Assembly (NCBI RefSeq): GCF_029224025.1
Contig: NZ_CP119392.1
Span: 2,193,001 to 2,257,000, forward strand
Source of the DNA: Rhodanobacter sp. AS-Z3
GTDB lineage: Bacteria; Pseudomonadota; Gammaproteobacteria; Xanthomonadales; Rhodanobacteraceae
Length of the DNA: 64,000 nt
Direction of reading: 5' to 3'
Under the pieces are notes generated by a model, which did not search any database, was not told the origin of the DNA, and saw only the letters and a program-made list of their open reading frames with translations. Of the stretch, positions 7,544-16,556 are shown in pieces; position 1 is the first letter of the stretch, and each line of letters opens with the position of its first letter. A program made the position numbers and the translations under genes.

Positions 7544-9400
7544 GTGAATTCTGTCGTTTCCCGAAGTTTTGCCGATGCTGTGCCAGCGGCGGACAAGATG
7601 GTCTTGCTGGCCCAGGGTCTGGCCGGATTGAGTGCGGCCCAGCTGTACTGGGTGGCCGCCTGGAGCGCCGCGCAGGCCGAGCAGGTCCAGCGTGGCGGCA
7701 CGGTGGCAGCTTTGGCTCCGGCGGTGCAGGTGGGTGAACGACTCACCATCGTCTTCGGCAGCCAGACTGGCAATGCGCGGCGCATTGCCACGGCGCTGGC
7801 CAGCCGCAGCGAGGCGCTCGGCCTGCCCATGCGACTGCTGCGCGCCGATGCCTACCCGCAACGCGAGTTGGCGCAGGAGCGCCATTTGCTGGTGGTGGTC
7901 AGCACCCAGGGCGACGGCGAGCCGCCGGATGATACGCGTGGTCTGTTCGAGTTCATCACCGGCAAACGGGCGCCGAAATTGCCGGCATTGCGGTTTGCGG
8001 TGCTCGGCTTGGGCGACTCCAGCTATCCGCAGTTCTGCACCGTCGGGCGCCAGCTGGATGAGCGGTTGGCGGAACTGGGTGCGAGCCGCCTGCATCCTTT
8101 CGGCGAGGCCGATCTGGAATTCGAACTGATCGCCGAACCCTGGTCGGAGCAGGTGGTGGAACGCGCGCGTGATCTGCTGAAGCCGGTCGCTACCCCTGCA
8201 CGAGTGACTCCGCTGCACGTGGTTCCGCCGGCCAGTGCGTATTCCCGCGAGCAGCCGTTCAGTGCCACCGTGCTGGCCAACCAGCGCATCGTCAGCCGGG
8301 ATAGTGCGCGTGACATCCGTCACCTGGAGTTGTCGCTGGAAGGTTCTGGCCTGCACTACCAGCCCGGCGATGCGCTGGGTGTGTGGCCGCGCAATCCATC
8401 GGCGTTGGTCGAGCAATGGCTGGATGTCCTGCAGTTGGATGGCGCGCAGGAAGTTGTCTTGAAGAATCGTAGTCAGTCGCTGCGGCAATGGCTGGAACGT
8501 GATCGGGAAATCACCCGGCTGCATCGCGGTTTCATCGCCGCGTTGGCAACGATCGGTGGGCACGCCGAGCTGGCCGAGTTGCTGCAGCTGGAACGGGCGG
8601 CGCCACTGACACGGATGCTGGCCGACGACCAGCCGATTGATTTGCTGCAGCGCTATCCCGCGACGTGGCAAGCCGAGACCTTGTTGGATGCCTTGCGTCC
8701 ATTGACGCCACGGTTGTATTCGATCGCTTCCAGTTCGGCTGCGGTGGGCGACGAGGTGCACCTGACCGTGGCGGTGGTGGATTACCAGGTCGATGGTCAG
8801 CCCCGCTGGGGTGCAGCCACAAGCTTGCTGGCTGCCAGTGACGAAGACGCGCAACTGGAAATCTTCATCGAACCGAACGAGCGCTTCCGCTTGCCGGCCG
8901 ATGACTCACGTGACGTAATCATGATTGGCCCGGGTACCGGCGTGGCGCCGTTTCGTGCCTTCGTGCAGGAACGTCGTGAGCGTGCCGGCAGCGGGCGCAA
9001 CTGGTTGTTCTTCGGTAATCGCCATTTCGCCAGCGACTTTCTGTATCAGGTCGAATGGCAGCAGGCGCTGCAGGACGGCGCGCTGCACCGCCTGGACCTG
9101 GCGTTCTCGCGGGATGCTGATCTTCCCGAACGTCCGCACAAGGATCTCCGTGATGTTGCGAGGGACTCGCACAAGACCTACGTGCAGGATCGTTTGCGCG
9201 AGCGCGGCGGCGAGCTCTACACCTGGCTCGAGGGCGGTGCGCATCTTTACGTTTGCGGTGATGCAAAGCAGATGGCGCGAGATGTCCACGCCGCGTTGAT
9301 CGACGTGGTCGTTACCCACGGCGGCCAATCCGCCGAGGCCGCCGAAGCGTGGCTGGGTGACTTGCTGCAGCAAGGGCGTTATGCCCGTGACGTTTATTAA
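7544..9400 (+). CDS. cysJ: Sulfite reductase (NADPH) flavoprotein alpha-component
   Basis: This diflavin reductase passes electrons from NADPH through FAD and FMN to the CysI hemoprotein. Order of domains: flavodoxin/FMN domain with VFGSQTGNARRIA and STQGDGEPPDD, then the connecting domain, the FAD site RLYSIASSS, and the NADPH site GPGTGVAPFRAF. The C-terminus GRYARDVY is family-typical. I take GTG at 7544 as the start, giving 618 residues. The open frame extends to 7274 but the extra 90 codons overlap the divergent permease gene and look non-coding. The gene begins just after the AGACGT palindrome and is first of cysJIH. Confidence 0.95.
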   Translation: MNSVVSRSFADAVPAADKMVLLAQGLAGLSAAQLYWVAAWSAAQAEQVQRGGTVAALAPAVQVGERLTIVFGSQTGNARRIATALASRSEALGLPMRLLRADAYPQRELAQERHLLVVVSTQGDGEPPDDTRGLFEFITGKRAPKLPALRFAVLGLGDSSYPQFCTVGRQLDERLAELGASRLHPFGEADLEFELIAEPWSEQVVERARDLLKPVATPARVTPLHVVPPASAYSREQPFSATVLANQRIVSRDSARDIRHLELSLEGSGLHYQPGDALGVWPRNPSALVEQWLDVLQLDGAQEVVLKNRSQSLRQWLERDREITRLHRGFIAALATIGGHAELAELLQLERAAPLTRMLADDQPIDLLQRYPATWQAETLLDALRPLTPRLYSIASSSAAVGDEVHLTVAVVDYQVDGQPRWGAATSLLAASDEDAQLEIFIEPNERFRLPADDSRDVIMIGPGTGVAPFRAFVQERRERAGSGRNWLFFGNRHFASDFLYQVEWQQALQDGALHRLDLAFSRDADLPERPHKDLRDVARDSHKTYVQDRLRERGGELYTWLEGGAHLYVCGDAKQMARDVHAALIDVVVTHGGQSAEAAEAWLGDLLQQGRYARDVY

Positions 9401-9472
9401 TCCGTTCGTCCATGCACGCCTGAGTCCAGAAGCGGCCATCCATGGCCGCACTCTTCAGAAAAGAATTCGCCC

Positions 9473-11170
9473 ATGCCTTCCCATCTCGAAAAAATCAAGA
9501 ACGAAAGCCGTTTTCTGCGCGGTGGGATCGCCGAGGGCCTGGCTGATCCGGTCACTGGCGCGATCAGTGACGACGACACCAAGCTGCTGAAATTCCATGG
9601 CAGCTATCAGCAGGATGATCGCGACCTGCGCGAGGAGCGTCGCCGTCAGAAGCTGGAGCCAGCCTACGCGTTCATGCTGCGCGCCCGCTTGCCCAGTGGT
9701 GTGGTGACGCCGGCGCAATGGTTGGTGTTTGATCGCATTGCACGTGAATACGCCAGCGGTTCGCTGCGCATCACCACGCGGCAGACGTTCCAGTGGCACG
9801 GCATCATCAAGCGTCGGCTGAGGCCGACGATTGCGGCGATTCACGATGCGCTGGCCAGCACAATCGCTGCTTGTGGCGACGTCGTGCGCAACGTGGTCAG
9901 CACGGCCAATCCGGTTGAATCGGCGGCCCATGCCGAGGCCTATGCATGGGCGACGCGGCTGTCCGCCGAGCTGGCACCGAAAACGCACGCGTATCACGAG
10001 ATCTGGCTCGACGGCGCGCAACTGGCTGGCAGTAAATCCGCGGTGGAAGAGCACGAGCCGCTGTATGGCGCCACCTATCTGCCGCGCAAGTTCAAGATTG
10101 GCCTGGCGATTCCTCCGCTCAACGACATCGATGTGTTCGCGCAGGATCTGGGCCTTGTCGCGATCATTGAACAAGGACAGTTGCGCGGTTTCAATATCGC
10201 TATTGGTGGCGGCATGGGCGCGAGCCACAACGATGCCAGCACCTATCCACGGCTGGCCAGCGTGATCGGATTCGTGCCGCCCGAGCAACTGTTTGAGGTG
10301 GCCGAAGCGATCATCGGTGTGCAGCGTGACTGGGGTGATCGTGACGAGCGCAAACATGCGCGGTTGAAATACACGCTGGACAAGCGCGGCTTGGCTGCGT
10401 TCCAGCATGAGCTGGAATCGCGACTTGGCTATGCCTTGGCCGCCCCGCGCCACTACCACTTTGCGCACAACGGTGATCGCTACGGCTGGGTCGAGGGGCA
10501 CGAGGGACGCTGGCATCTCACTTTGCATATCGAATCCGGCCGGCTTGCCGATGTCGGTGATCGGCGCTGGCTTACCGGCCTGCGCGAGTTGGCGAAGGTG
10601 CATGCGGGCGACTTCCGTCTGACCTGCAACCAGAATGTGATCATCGCCAACGTTCCGGCGGGCGAGCGCGAACGCATCGACGCAATTGTTCAGGCACATG
10701 GGCTGGGCGAGTACCGCGCACAAAGTGGTATCCGTCGACACGCGATCGCCTGCGTGGCGTTGCCCACCTGCGGCTTGGCGATGGCTGAAAGCGAGCGCTA
10801 TTTGCCCGCGCTGCTGCCCAAGCTGGAGGCCTTGCTCGCCCACCATGGGCTGGCAGCCGCGCCGATCCTGCTGCGGCTCTCTGGTTGCCCGAACGGTTGC
10901 TCACGGCCTTACCTTGGCGAGATTGCGCTGGTCGGTCGCGGCCCGGGTCGCTACGACTTGCGCCTCGGTGCCGACTTCAGTGGTCAGCGGCTGAATCAGG
11001 TCTATCGCGAGAATATCGACGAGGCGACGATGCTTGAAGTGCTTGATCCGGTGTTTGCCCGCTATGCCGATGAGCGCAACAAAGACGAAGGTTTCGGTGA
11101 CTTCCTGTTACGTGCCGGCATTCAGCCCCCGATAGTCTCGCGGCAGATTCCGTTGGCCGTGCTCGCGTGA
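9473..11170 (+). CDS. cysI: Sulfite reductase hemoprotein beta-component
   Basis: CysI reduces sulfite to sulfide by six electrons, using a coupled siroheme and a [4Fe-4S] cluster, and pairs with CysJ. The 565-residue protein has the cluster/siroheme cysteines C427 and C433 (CVALPTC) and C472 and C476 (CPNGC). The earlier [10 protein letters not shown] segment is conserved. Length matches the family. The ATG follows an AGAAAAGAA purine stretch. It starts 72 bases after cysJ and overlaps cysH by four bases. Its siroheme would be made by CysG, encoded nearby. Confidence 0.97.
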   Translation: MPSHLEKIKNESRFLRGGIAEGLADPVTGAISDDDTKLLKFHGSYQQDDRDLREERRRQKLEPAYAFMLRARLPSGVVTPAQWLVFDRIAREYASGSLRITTRQTFQWHGIIKRRLRPTIAAIHDALASTIAACGDVVRNVVSTANPVESAAHAEAYAWATRLSAELAPKTHAYHEIWLDGAQLAGSKSAVEEHEPLYGATYLPRKFKIGLAIPPLNDIDVFAQDLGLVAIIEQGQLRGFNIAIGGGMGASHNDASTYPRLASVIGFVPPEQLFEVAEAIIGVQRDWGDRDERKHARLKYTLDKRGLAAFQHELESRLGYALAAPRHYHFAHNGDRYGWVEGHEGRWHLTLHIESGRLADVGDRRWLTGLRELAKVHAGDFRLTCNQNVIIANVPAGERERIDAIVQAHGLGEYRAQSGIRRHAIACVALPTCGLAMAESERYLPALLPKLEALLAHHGLAAAPILLRLSGCPNGCSRPYLGEIALVGRGPGRYDLRLGADFSGQRLNQVYRENIDEATMLEVLDPVFARYADERNKDEGFGDFLLRAGIQPPIVSRQIPLAVLA

Positions 11171-11889
11171 GCGCCGCGCTGGCGACATCGGCGTCCCATG
11201 AGCCGCGCGCACTGCTTGAGCTGAATGCGCGGCTGGCCCGACTCAGCGCCACGCAGCGGGTGGCATGGGCACTCGAACATGTTTCCGGTGAGCTCGTACT
11301 GTCATCCAGCTTCGGTGCTCAGGCGGCGGTTTCACTGCATCTGCTGACACGGCAGCGTGCGGAATTGCCGGTGGTGTTGATCGACACCGGCTACCTGTTT
11401 CCCGAAACTTATCGCTTTGTCGACGAGTTGACCGAGCGGCTCGCGTTGAACCTCAAGGTATATCGCGCGCCGCTCAGCCCGGCCTGGATGGAAGCGCGCC
11501 ATGGACGGCTATGGGAGCAGGGCATCGACGGGCTCGATCACTACAACCGGCTGCGCAAGGTCGAGCCGATGCAGCGTGCGCTGACCGAGCTGAAGGCCGT
11601 GGGCTGGTTCGCCGGCCTGCGTCGGGGGCAATCGCGCAGTCGCCATGCGATTGAGTTTGCAGAGCATCGCGATGGCCGCTGGAAATTTCATCCGCTGGCT
11701 GATTGGAGCGACCGCGACATCGGCCACTACCTGACACGTCACCAGTTGCCGTACCACCCGTTGTGGCAGCACGGTTACGTCTCGATCGGCGATACCCATA
11801 CCACTCAGCGCTGGGAGCCGGGCATGGACGCCGAGGAAACCCGCTTTTTCGGCCTGAAGCGCGAATGTGGATTGCACGGCATCGCGTGA
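11167..11889 (+). CDS. cysH: Phosphoadenosine phosphosulfate reductase
   Basis: CysH reduces PAPS to sulfite with thioredoxin as donor. The 240-residue protein shows the ATP-PPase-like core with [10 protein letters not shown] and [11 protein letters not shown]. The C-terminal catalytic motif ECGLHG carries C234. The paired CC/CxxC cysteines that bind a [4Fe-4S] cluster in APS reductases are absent, which favours the PAPS-specific type. It starts at a GTG embedded in the cysI stop (GTGA overlap), so translation is probably coupled. No cysDNC or sulfate transporter gene lies in the window. Confidence 0.95.
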   Translation: MSAALATSASHEPRALLELNARLARLSATQRVAWALEHVSGELVLSSSFGAQAAVSLHLLTRQRAELPVVLIDTGYLFPETYRFVDELTERLALNLKVYRAPLSPAWMEARHGRLWEQGIDGLDHYNRLRKVEPMQRALTELKAVGWFAGLRRGQSRSRHAIEFAEHRDGRWKFHPLADWSDRDIGHYLTRHQLPYHPLWQHGYVSIGDTHTTQRWEPGMDAEETRFFGLKRECGLHGIA

Positions 11890-11976
11890 TTCATCTGGCT
11901 TTGCCGTTGCAAAAGCTCTTTCCGGTGAAGGCACTTTTCGGCCATGAATCACCTCATGTCCGTTGCAGCGTTGGAA

Positions 11977-12003
11977 GCTGCCGCCGTGCGTCATGGTGGC
12001 AGC
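11977..12003. terminator. Hairpin between converging cysH and cysB
   Basis: A 9-bp stem with one G-U pair (11977-11985 with 11995-12003) lies in the 244-base gap between the converging cysH and cysB genes. No U-tract follows on either strand, so function as a terminator is only a possibility. The rest of the gap holds no gene I can support. Confidence 0.3.
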
Positions 12004-12133
12004 GCGCTGTACCCATCGGCGGTCATGCTGACAAGCCGCGAGCATCGGCTGGTCAGATGCCAATGCGCGTGAGCAACAACGGTCTGCTTATGGATTGAGT
12101 GGTGATGTCCGACTTTGTCTGCTGCTGGAAGGC

Positions 12134-13129
12134 TCAGGCAGCGTCCGACAGTGCGGCGAACGGACTCTCGCGCCAGTGCGGCACGCCCGTCCATTTGCCG
12201 GCTGCGGCATCACCCGCCAGCGTGCGCACCACGTCCCGACGATCAAGGTGCGGCGCAAATTGCGTGATGAATTCCAGCATGTATTCGCGCAGTACGCTTT
12301 CCCGCCGCAAAACGATCCACGTCGTGCATTGCGGGAACAGGTGATCCGCCGGTAGCGTGGCCAGGTCGGTGTCGCCGGGCAGGATCGCCATTTCGGCCAG
12401 CACGCCGATACCCAGGCCGGCGCGCACGTAGGTTTTGATCAGATCAGCATCGCCTGCGGTCATCGCGATTTGCGGTTTCAGGTTGCGTGCCTCGAACGCC
12501 CGGCGCAGCGAGGAGTCTGCTTTAAGCGACGACTCGTAGCTCACCAGCGGCAGCTTCGCCAACGCGTCCAGGGTACGGCCCTGGCCACGCGCGACCAGCG
12601 GGTGACCCCGTGGCGCGAGGATGGCTCGATGCCAGTGGTAAGCCGGCAAGGCGATGCCGACGTCGGGTGGTGCACCAGCCGTGCTGATCACGGCCAGGTC
12701 GACCCGGCCAGCTTCCAGTTGCGCCAGCACTTCGCTGTCACGACCCGGTTGCAGGTGCACGCTGACTTGGGGGTAGCTCTGGTTGAGCGCGCTGATCGCG
12801 GCAGGCAGGGCGAAGCGGGCTTGGGTGTGGGTGGTGGCAATGCGCAGTTCGCCGTGCGCTTCGTTGCGCAGATTGGCGGCGATCGAACGAATGTTGGCCG
12901 CTTCGGCGAGGATGATGCGCGCACGCTCCAGCACCTGTTGGCCGGCATGGGTCACCGTATCCAGGCTCTTGCCCTTGCGCACGAACAGCTGGAAACCCAG
13001 TTCGTCCTCAAGCTGCCGGAGCTGCTTGCTCAGGCCCGGTTGGGTGGCGTGCACGCGCTCGGCAGCCAGCGTGATGTTCAGGCCGGAGTCGGCGATGGCG
13101 ATCAGGTAGCGAAGTTGCGTCAAGGTCAT
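12134..13129 (-). CDS. cysB: LysR-family transcriptional regulator CysB
   Basis: This LysR-type activator of sulfate assimilation has an N-terminal helix-turn-helix (about residues 1-62). It begins MTLTQLRYLIAIADSGLNIT and includes TQPGLSKQLRQLEDELG, close to CysB/Cbl proteins. A periplasmic-binding-protein-like effector domain follows, which in CysB senses N-acetylserine or sulfur status. The ATG at 13129 gives 331 residues. The open frame extends to 13339 but would cross the divergent promoter. It is divergent from cysG and converges on cysH. The identical palindrome upstream of cysJ and in its own promoter region suggests it controls both units and possibly itself. Confidence 0.93.
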   Translation of the reverse strand: MTLTQLRYLIAIADSGLNITLAAERVHATQPGLSKQLRQLEDELGFQLFVRKGKSLDTVTHAGQQVLERARIILAEAANIRSIAANLRNEAHGELRIATTHTQARFALPAAISALNQSYPQVSVHLQPGRDSEVLAQLEAGRVDLAVISTAGAPPDVGIALPAYHWHRAILAPRGHPLVARGQGRTLDALAKLPLVSYESSLKADSSLRRAFEARNLKPQIAMTAGDADLIKTYVRAGLGIGVLAEMAILPGDTDLATLPADHLFPQCTTWIVLRRESVLREYMLEFITQFAPHLDRRDVVRTLAGDAAAGKWTGVPHWRESPFAALSDAA

Positions 13130-13290
13130 GGCGAAAGTCTCGTGAACGGTCGGGGTCGTGGGTGCGAGGCGCGAACGAAGCACGAATACATCGCATGGCA
13201 TACGGCACCGCCACGGCTGGCGCGGGAATACTGGCCATCGCCGCGAGACGGGGTGTGGTGAATGAATGGCGTGGAAGTGAACGCATGATA

Positions 13291-13306
13291 AGACGTCTAT
13301 ACGTCT
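13291..13306. promoter_or_regulatory. Palindromic cys operator candidate between cysB and cysG
   Basis: AGACGTCTATACGTCT is a perfect inverted repeat with 6-base arms and a 4-base spacer. Read on the minus strand (toward cysB) it matches 15 of 16 bases of the site before cysJ. It lies about 160 bases from the cysB start and 130 from the cysG start. CysB binding is inferred from context. Confidence 0.65.
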
Positions 13307-13316
13307 ATTTGCATGT

Positions 13317-13338
13317 TTGGTCAAGTTTGGCTTGGTCA
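13317..13338 (+). promoter_or_regulatory. TTGGTCA direct repeats upstream of cysG
   Basis: Two perfect TTGGTCA copies (13317-13323 and 13332-13338) have starts 15 bases apart. They follow the palindrome on the cysG side. They may be additional activator contacts or part of the cysG promoter. No equivalent pair was noticed before cysJ. Confidence 0.35.
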
Positions 13339-13437
13339 TAACCGACGGACATATGCGTGGTGTGGCAAATCATTTGTCGGTGTTCGGCTGTCTGCGTAGC
13401 GTGGCCATTTCGTCATTGTCAGTGCGGGTTGCCACGA

Positions 13438-14907
13438 ATGAAGTTGTATCCATTGTTCGCTGATCTGTCCCGCCGCGCCGTGTTGGTGGTAGGTGGTGGC
13501 GCGGTCGCCGAGCGCAAGGTGGCGGCCTTGCTGGGTGCTGGCGCACAGGTCACGGTGAATGCGCCGCTGCTCACGCCGGCGCTGCAACAGTGGGTGGCGG
13601 ATGGTCGTGTTGCGTATCGAAGTGAATCGTTTCGCGAAGGCTGGCTGGATCGGGTCTGGCTGGTGGTGGCAGCGACTTCGGATGTCGAACTGAACCGGCT
13701 GATTGCGACGTTTGCCGAGCTGCGGCGGATCTTCGTCAACGTGGTGGATGATGCGGCGTTGTCCAGCTTCCATGTTCCCGCGGTGATTGATCGTTCGCCG
13801 CTGGTCATCGCGATTTCCAGCGGTGGCGAGGCGCCGATGCTGGCGCGACTGCTGCGCGAGCGTCTGGAGACCTTGCTGGATCATTCGCTGGGTGGGCTGG
13901 CGACGTTGGCGGCACGATTGCGCACGCGCATTCGCGCCAGATGTCCAGACATGGCCACGCGTCGTCGCTTCTACGAGCGACTGTTCGCCGGGCGTGTCGC
14001 GACCTTGCTGCGGCAGGGGCAGCCTGATGCGGCCTGGCAGGAAGCAGAGTCGGCCTTGCTTGCCTCACCGGAGGTGATGGCGGGTTCGGTCGTGCTGGTC
14101 GGCGCCGGGCCTGGCGATCCCGGTCTGCTGACCTTGCGTGCGCTGCGCGCGCTGAACGAAGCCGACGTGATCCTGCACGATCGACTAGTCAGTGCCGAGG
14201 TACTGGAACTGGCGCGGCGTGACGCGGAGCGTATTGAAGTTGGCAAACAGGCGGGTCATCACCACGCGACCCAGGACGGTATCCACGCCTTGTTGCTGCA
14301 GCACGCGCGTGCCGGGCGACGGGTGGTGCGGCTGAAGGGCGGTGATCCGTTCGTGTTCGGCCGTGGCGGCGAGGAGCTGGAATTCCTGCGCGATCACGGC
14401 ATTCCTTATGAGGTGGTGCCGGGCATCACCGCGGCGCTGGCTTGTGCCGCTTACGCGGGAGTGCCATTGACCCACCGCGATTACGCGCAGTCGGTTCGCC
14501 TGATTACCGGGCATTGTCAGTCGTCACATGATCGACCGGATTGGGCGGCGCTCGCGCGGGAACGGCAAACTCTGGCGGTTTACATGGGGGTAGCCGAACT
14601 CGGTGCGCTGCAGGCAGGCCTGATCGCACACGGTCGTGCGTCTTCGACACCGTTTGCCTTGATCGAGAACGGCTCGCGTGCCGAGCAGCGCGTGATTACC
14701 GGCATGCTGTCCAACCTGGTCGAGCGCGCCACTTTTCACGGCGTGCATTCGCCAGCGCTATTGATTCTCGGTGAAGTGGCCGCGCTTGCGCCTTCGTTGG
14801 CGTGGTTCGGACAGCCGCCATTGGGTGCCACCGTTCATCCCATTCATGCGCCGGAGCGATGTGAGCCGGCGGCCGTGGACGTGCTCGCGGCCGTGCATCG
14901 CGCCTGA
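13438..14907 (+). CDS. cysG: Siroheme synthase (dehydrogenase/ferrochelatase plus uroporphyrinogen methyltransferase)
   Basis: This trifunctional enzyme makes siroheme from uroporphyrinogen III, supplying the CysI cofactor. The N-terminal half (about 1-210) is the NAD-dependent precorrin-2 dehydrogenase/ferrochelatase, with [11 protein letters not shown], the NVVDD aspartate and the [12 protein letters not shown] serine region. The C-terminal half (about 215-465) is the SAM-dependent methyltransferase, with [12 protein letters not shown] and [12 protein letters not shown]. The ATG at 13438 gives 489 residues and the standard [13 protein letters not shown] beginning. The open frame to 13357 is less likely. 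A short gap leads to cysK on the same strand. Confidence 0.95.
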   Translation: MKLYPLFADLSRRAVLVVGGGAVAERKVAALLGAGAQVTVNAPLLTPALQQWVADGRVAYRSESFREGWLDRVWLVVAATSDVELNRLIATFAELRRIFVNVVDDAALSSFHVPAVIDRSPLVIAISSGGEAPMLARLLRERLETLLDHSLGGLATLAARLRTRIRARCPDMATRRRFYERLFAGRVATLLRQGQPDAAWQEAESALLASPEVMAGSVVLVGAGPGDPGLLTLRALRALNEADVILHDRLVSAEVLELARRDAERIEVGKQAGHHHATQDGIHALLLQHARAGRRVVRLKGGDPFVFGRGGEELEFLRDHGIPYEVVPGITAALACAAYAGVPLTHRDYAQSVRLITGHCQSSHDRPDWAALARERQTLAVYMGVAELGALQAGLIAHGRASSTPFALIENGSRAEQRVITGMLSNLVERATFHGVHSPALLILGEVAALAPSLAWFGQPPLGATVHPIHAPERCEPAAVDVLAAVHRA

Positions 14908-14970
14908 CAGAAAAATCATTAGCGCAGGTGCAATATGCCTGCCGATCAACCTGCTTACTGGAGTCTTTCC

Positions 14971-15912
14971 ATGATCTACAACAGCATTCTCGATACCGTT
15001 GGCCGCACACCGATCGTGCGTCTGCACCGATTGGCACCGAAGCATGTCGAGCTTTACGTCAAGGTGGAGTCGTTCAATCCGGCAGGGTCGGTCAAGGATC
15101 GCCTCGCCCTGGCAATCATTCTGGACGCGGAGCAGCGTGGCGTGTTGAAGCCCGGCCAGACCGTGGTGGAAGCTACCTCGGGCAATACCGGTGTGGCGTT
15201 GGCGGCGGTGTGCGCGGCACGTGGGTATCCTTTTGTGGCGGTCATGACCGAGACCTTCTCGGTCGAGCGGCGCAAGCTGATTCGCGCCTATGGCGGCAAG
15301 GTCGTGCTTACGCCGGCCGCTGCACGTGGTACCGGCATGGTCGAGAAGGCGCAGGAGCTGGCGAAGAAACATGGCTGGTTCTTCGCCGACCAATTCGAGA
15401 ATCCGGCCAATCCGGCGTATCACAGACAGACCACCGCGCCGGAAATCCTGAATGACTTCGCCGGTCGCCGGCTGGACTATTTCGTCAGTGGCTGGGGTAC
15501 TGGCGGCACCCTCACTGGCGTTGGCGAAGTGCTGAAAGTGGCGCGCCCGGATGTGCAGGTGATTGCCACCGAACCGGCTGGCGCGGCCCTGCTGTCAGGC
15601 AAGGAATGGCAGCCGCACAAGATCCAGGGCTGGACTCCGGATTTCGTGCCGGCCGTGCTCAACTCGAAAGTCGTCGACCGGATCGTGCTGGTTGACGACG
15701 TGCTGGCGCGTGACACCTCACGCGCATTGGCCCAGCGCGAAGGCATTTTTGCCGGTCTTTCGTCCGGTGCCACCTTGGCGGCGGCGCTTGAGGTCGCGAA
15801 AGACGCGCCCGAGGGTTCGGTGCTTTTGGCCATGCTGCCCGATACCGGTGAGCGCTATCTGTCGACCTTCCTGTTCGAAGGTGTCAACGAAGGCTCGGAC
15901 GAAGTCGAGTAA
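14971..15912 (+). CDS. cysK: Cysteine synthase A (O-acetylserine sulfhydrylase)
   Basis: A PLP-dependent fold-type II enzyme that makes cysteine from O-acetylserine and sulfide, the final step of the pathway encoded alongside. The 313-residue protein carries the Schiff-base lysine K42 in NPAGSVKDR. It also has the substrate loop TSGNTG and the phosphate-binding loops GTGGT and GLSSGAT. The ATG at 14971 is preceded by GGAG. An in-frame ATG at 14935 has a poorer context. Sixty-three bases separate it from cysG, so co-transcription is likely. A divergent second paralogue lies at 43.0 kb. Confidence 0.94.
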   Translation: MIYNSILDTVGRTPIVRLHRLAPKHVELYVKVESFNPAGSVKDRLALAIILDAEQRGVLKPGQTVVEATSGNTGVALAAVCAARGYPFVAVMTETFSVERRKLIRAYGGKVVLTPAAARGTGMVEKAQELAKKHGWFFADQFENPANPAYHRQTTAPEILNDFAGRRLDYFVSGWGTGGTLTGVGEVLKVARPDVQVIATEPAGAALLSGKEWQPHKIQGWTPDFVPAVLNSKVVDRIVLVDDVLARDTSRALAQREGIFAGLSSGATLAAALEVAKDAPEGSVLLAMLPDTGERYLSTFLFEGVNEGSDEVE

Positions 15913-15991
15913 CGCTGACGGTGTCGGTCTTGTGGACGTGGCGCGCAAAACTGGCTTGCCGATGGCCGGCGTTGCAGGTGACGGTGATGGT

Positions 15992-16381
15992 TCACTTGCG
16001 GCGCGCGCCGGGCTTTTCGATGCCAGCGTCGTTGGCGCCCCATTGCGCAAGCAGCTTCTGGCCTACTCCCGCGAGCGCATGGATCGCCGGCAGCAACTCC
16101 CGGCCCAGTTCGGTCAGCGCATATTCGGCTGAGGGTGGCGAGGTATCCAGCAACTGCCGCGTGACCATGCCACGAGCTTCCAGCTCGCGCAGGCGCGCAC
16201 TCAACACCCGTGCGGAGATGCGCGGGATGTCGTGGCGCAGTTCACCGAAACGGCGCGGTGCAGCGCTCAGGTACCAGATGACATTGGGTGCCCAGGCGCC
16301 ACGCAACAAGTTCAGGCTCTCGGTGAGTGGGCAGGCGGGAGGTGGCGTTACCACCTGGCTTTTGCGAACGGGCAGGCCCAT
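15992..16381 (-). CDS. HxlR-family winged-helix transcriptional regulator
   Basis: This 129-residue MarR/HxlR-like DNA-binding protein has the family pattern ACPLTESLNLLRGAW. Its N-terminal cysteine (C17) is the residue that senses quinones or aldehydes in some HxlR/QsrR/YodB members. The wing segment includes RISARVLSARLRELEARGMV. I use the ATG at 16381. The frame is open to 16435 but the extra sequence encodes the repeated operator DNA. It is divergent from the GST gene, and the repeats between them suggest control of both genes. Confidence 0.87.
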   Translation of the reverse strand: MGLPVRKSQVVTPPPACPLTESLNLLRGAWAPNVIWYLSAAPRRFGELRHDIPRISARVLSARLRELEARGMVTRQLLDTSPPSAEYALTELGRELLPAIHALAGVGQKLLAQWGANDAGIEKPGARRK

Positions 16382-16406
16382 CTGAGGTTCCCCCGGGTGC
16401 GAGCCG

Positions 16407-16467
16407 GTAACTGAGTGGATACCGCATTCTGCCACTAACGATCAGTTACGTGGTATCCATCAGTAAC
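16407..16467. promoter_or_regulatory. HxlR/GST divergent operator with three GTAACTGA copies
   Basis: GTAACTGA at 16407-16414 is repeated in reverse orientation at 16442-16449, and as GTTACTGA in reverse orientation at 16460-16467. The outer copies extend into GTGGATACC and GGTATCCA (16415-16423 and 16452-16460), making a long imperfect inverted repeat. The position between divergent starts fits an operator for the adjacent HxlR regulator. Confidence 0.65.
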
Positions 16468-16556
16468 TCATCTGGCTAACATGGCGGTGACATCCTGCCG
16501 GCCTTTCTGGCTTGGCGGGATAGCACGATCCCCCTATATCCCCATGGAGAAATCGC

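Larger units (their letters stand above)
13130..13437. other. cysB/cysG divergent control region
   Basis: A 308-base stretch separates the two start codons and contains no gene. It holds the AGACGT-N4-ACGTCT palindrome and, just downstream toward cysG, two TTGGTCA direct repeats. The region carries several LysR-like sequence features but no consensus sigma-70 -35/-10 pair that I can assign with confidence. Confidence 0.7.

Noticed and set aside
6989..8854. 621-codon minus-strand ORF over cysJ
   Set aside because: It overlaps cysJ and the permease in a different frame and shows no domain.
9455..10846. 463-codon minus-strand ORF over cysI
   Set aside because: Antisense to cysI with intact cluster cysteines; no recognisable protein features.
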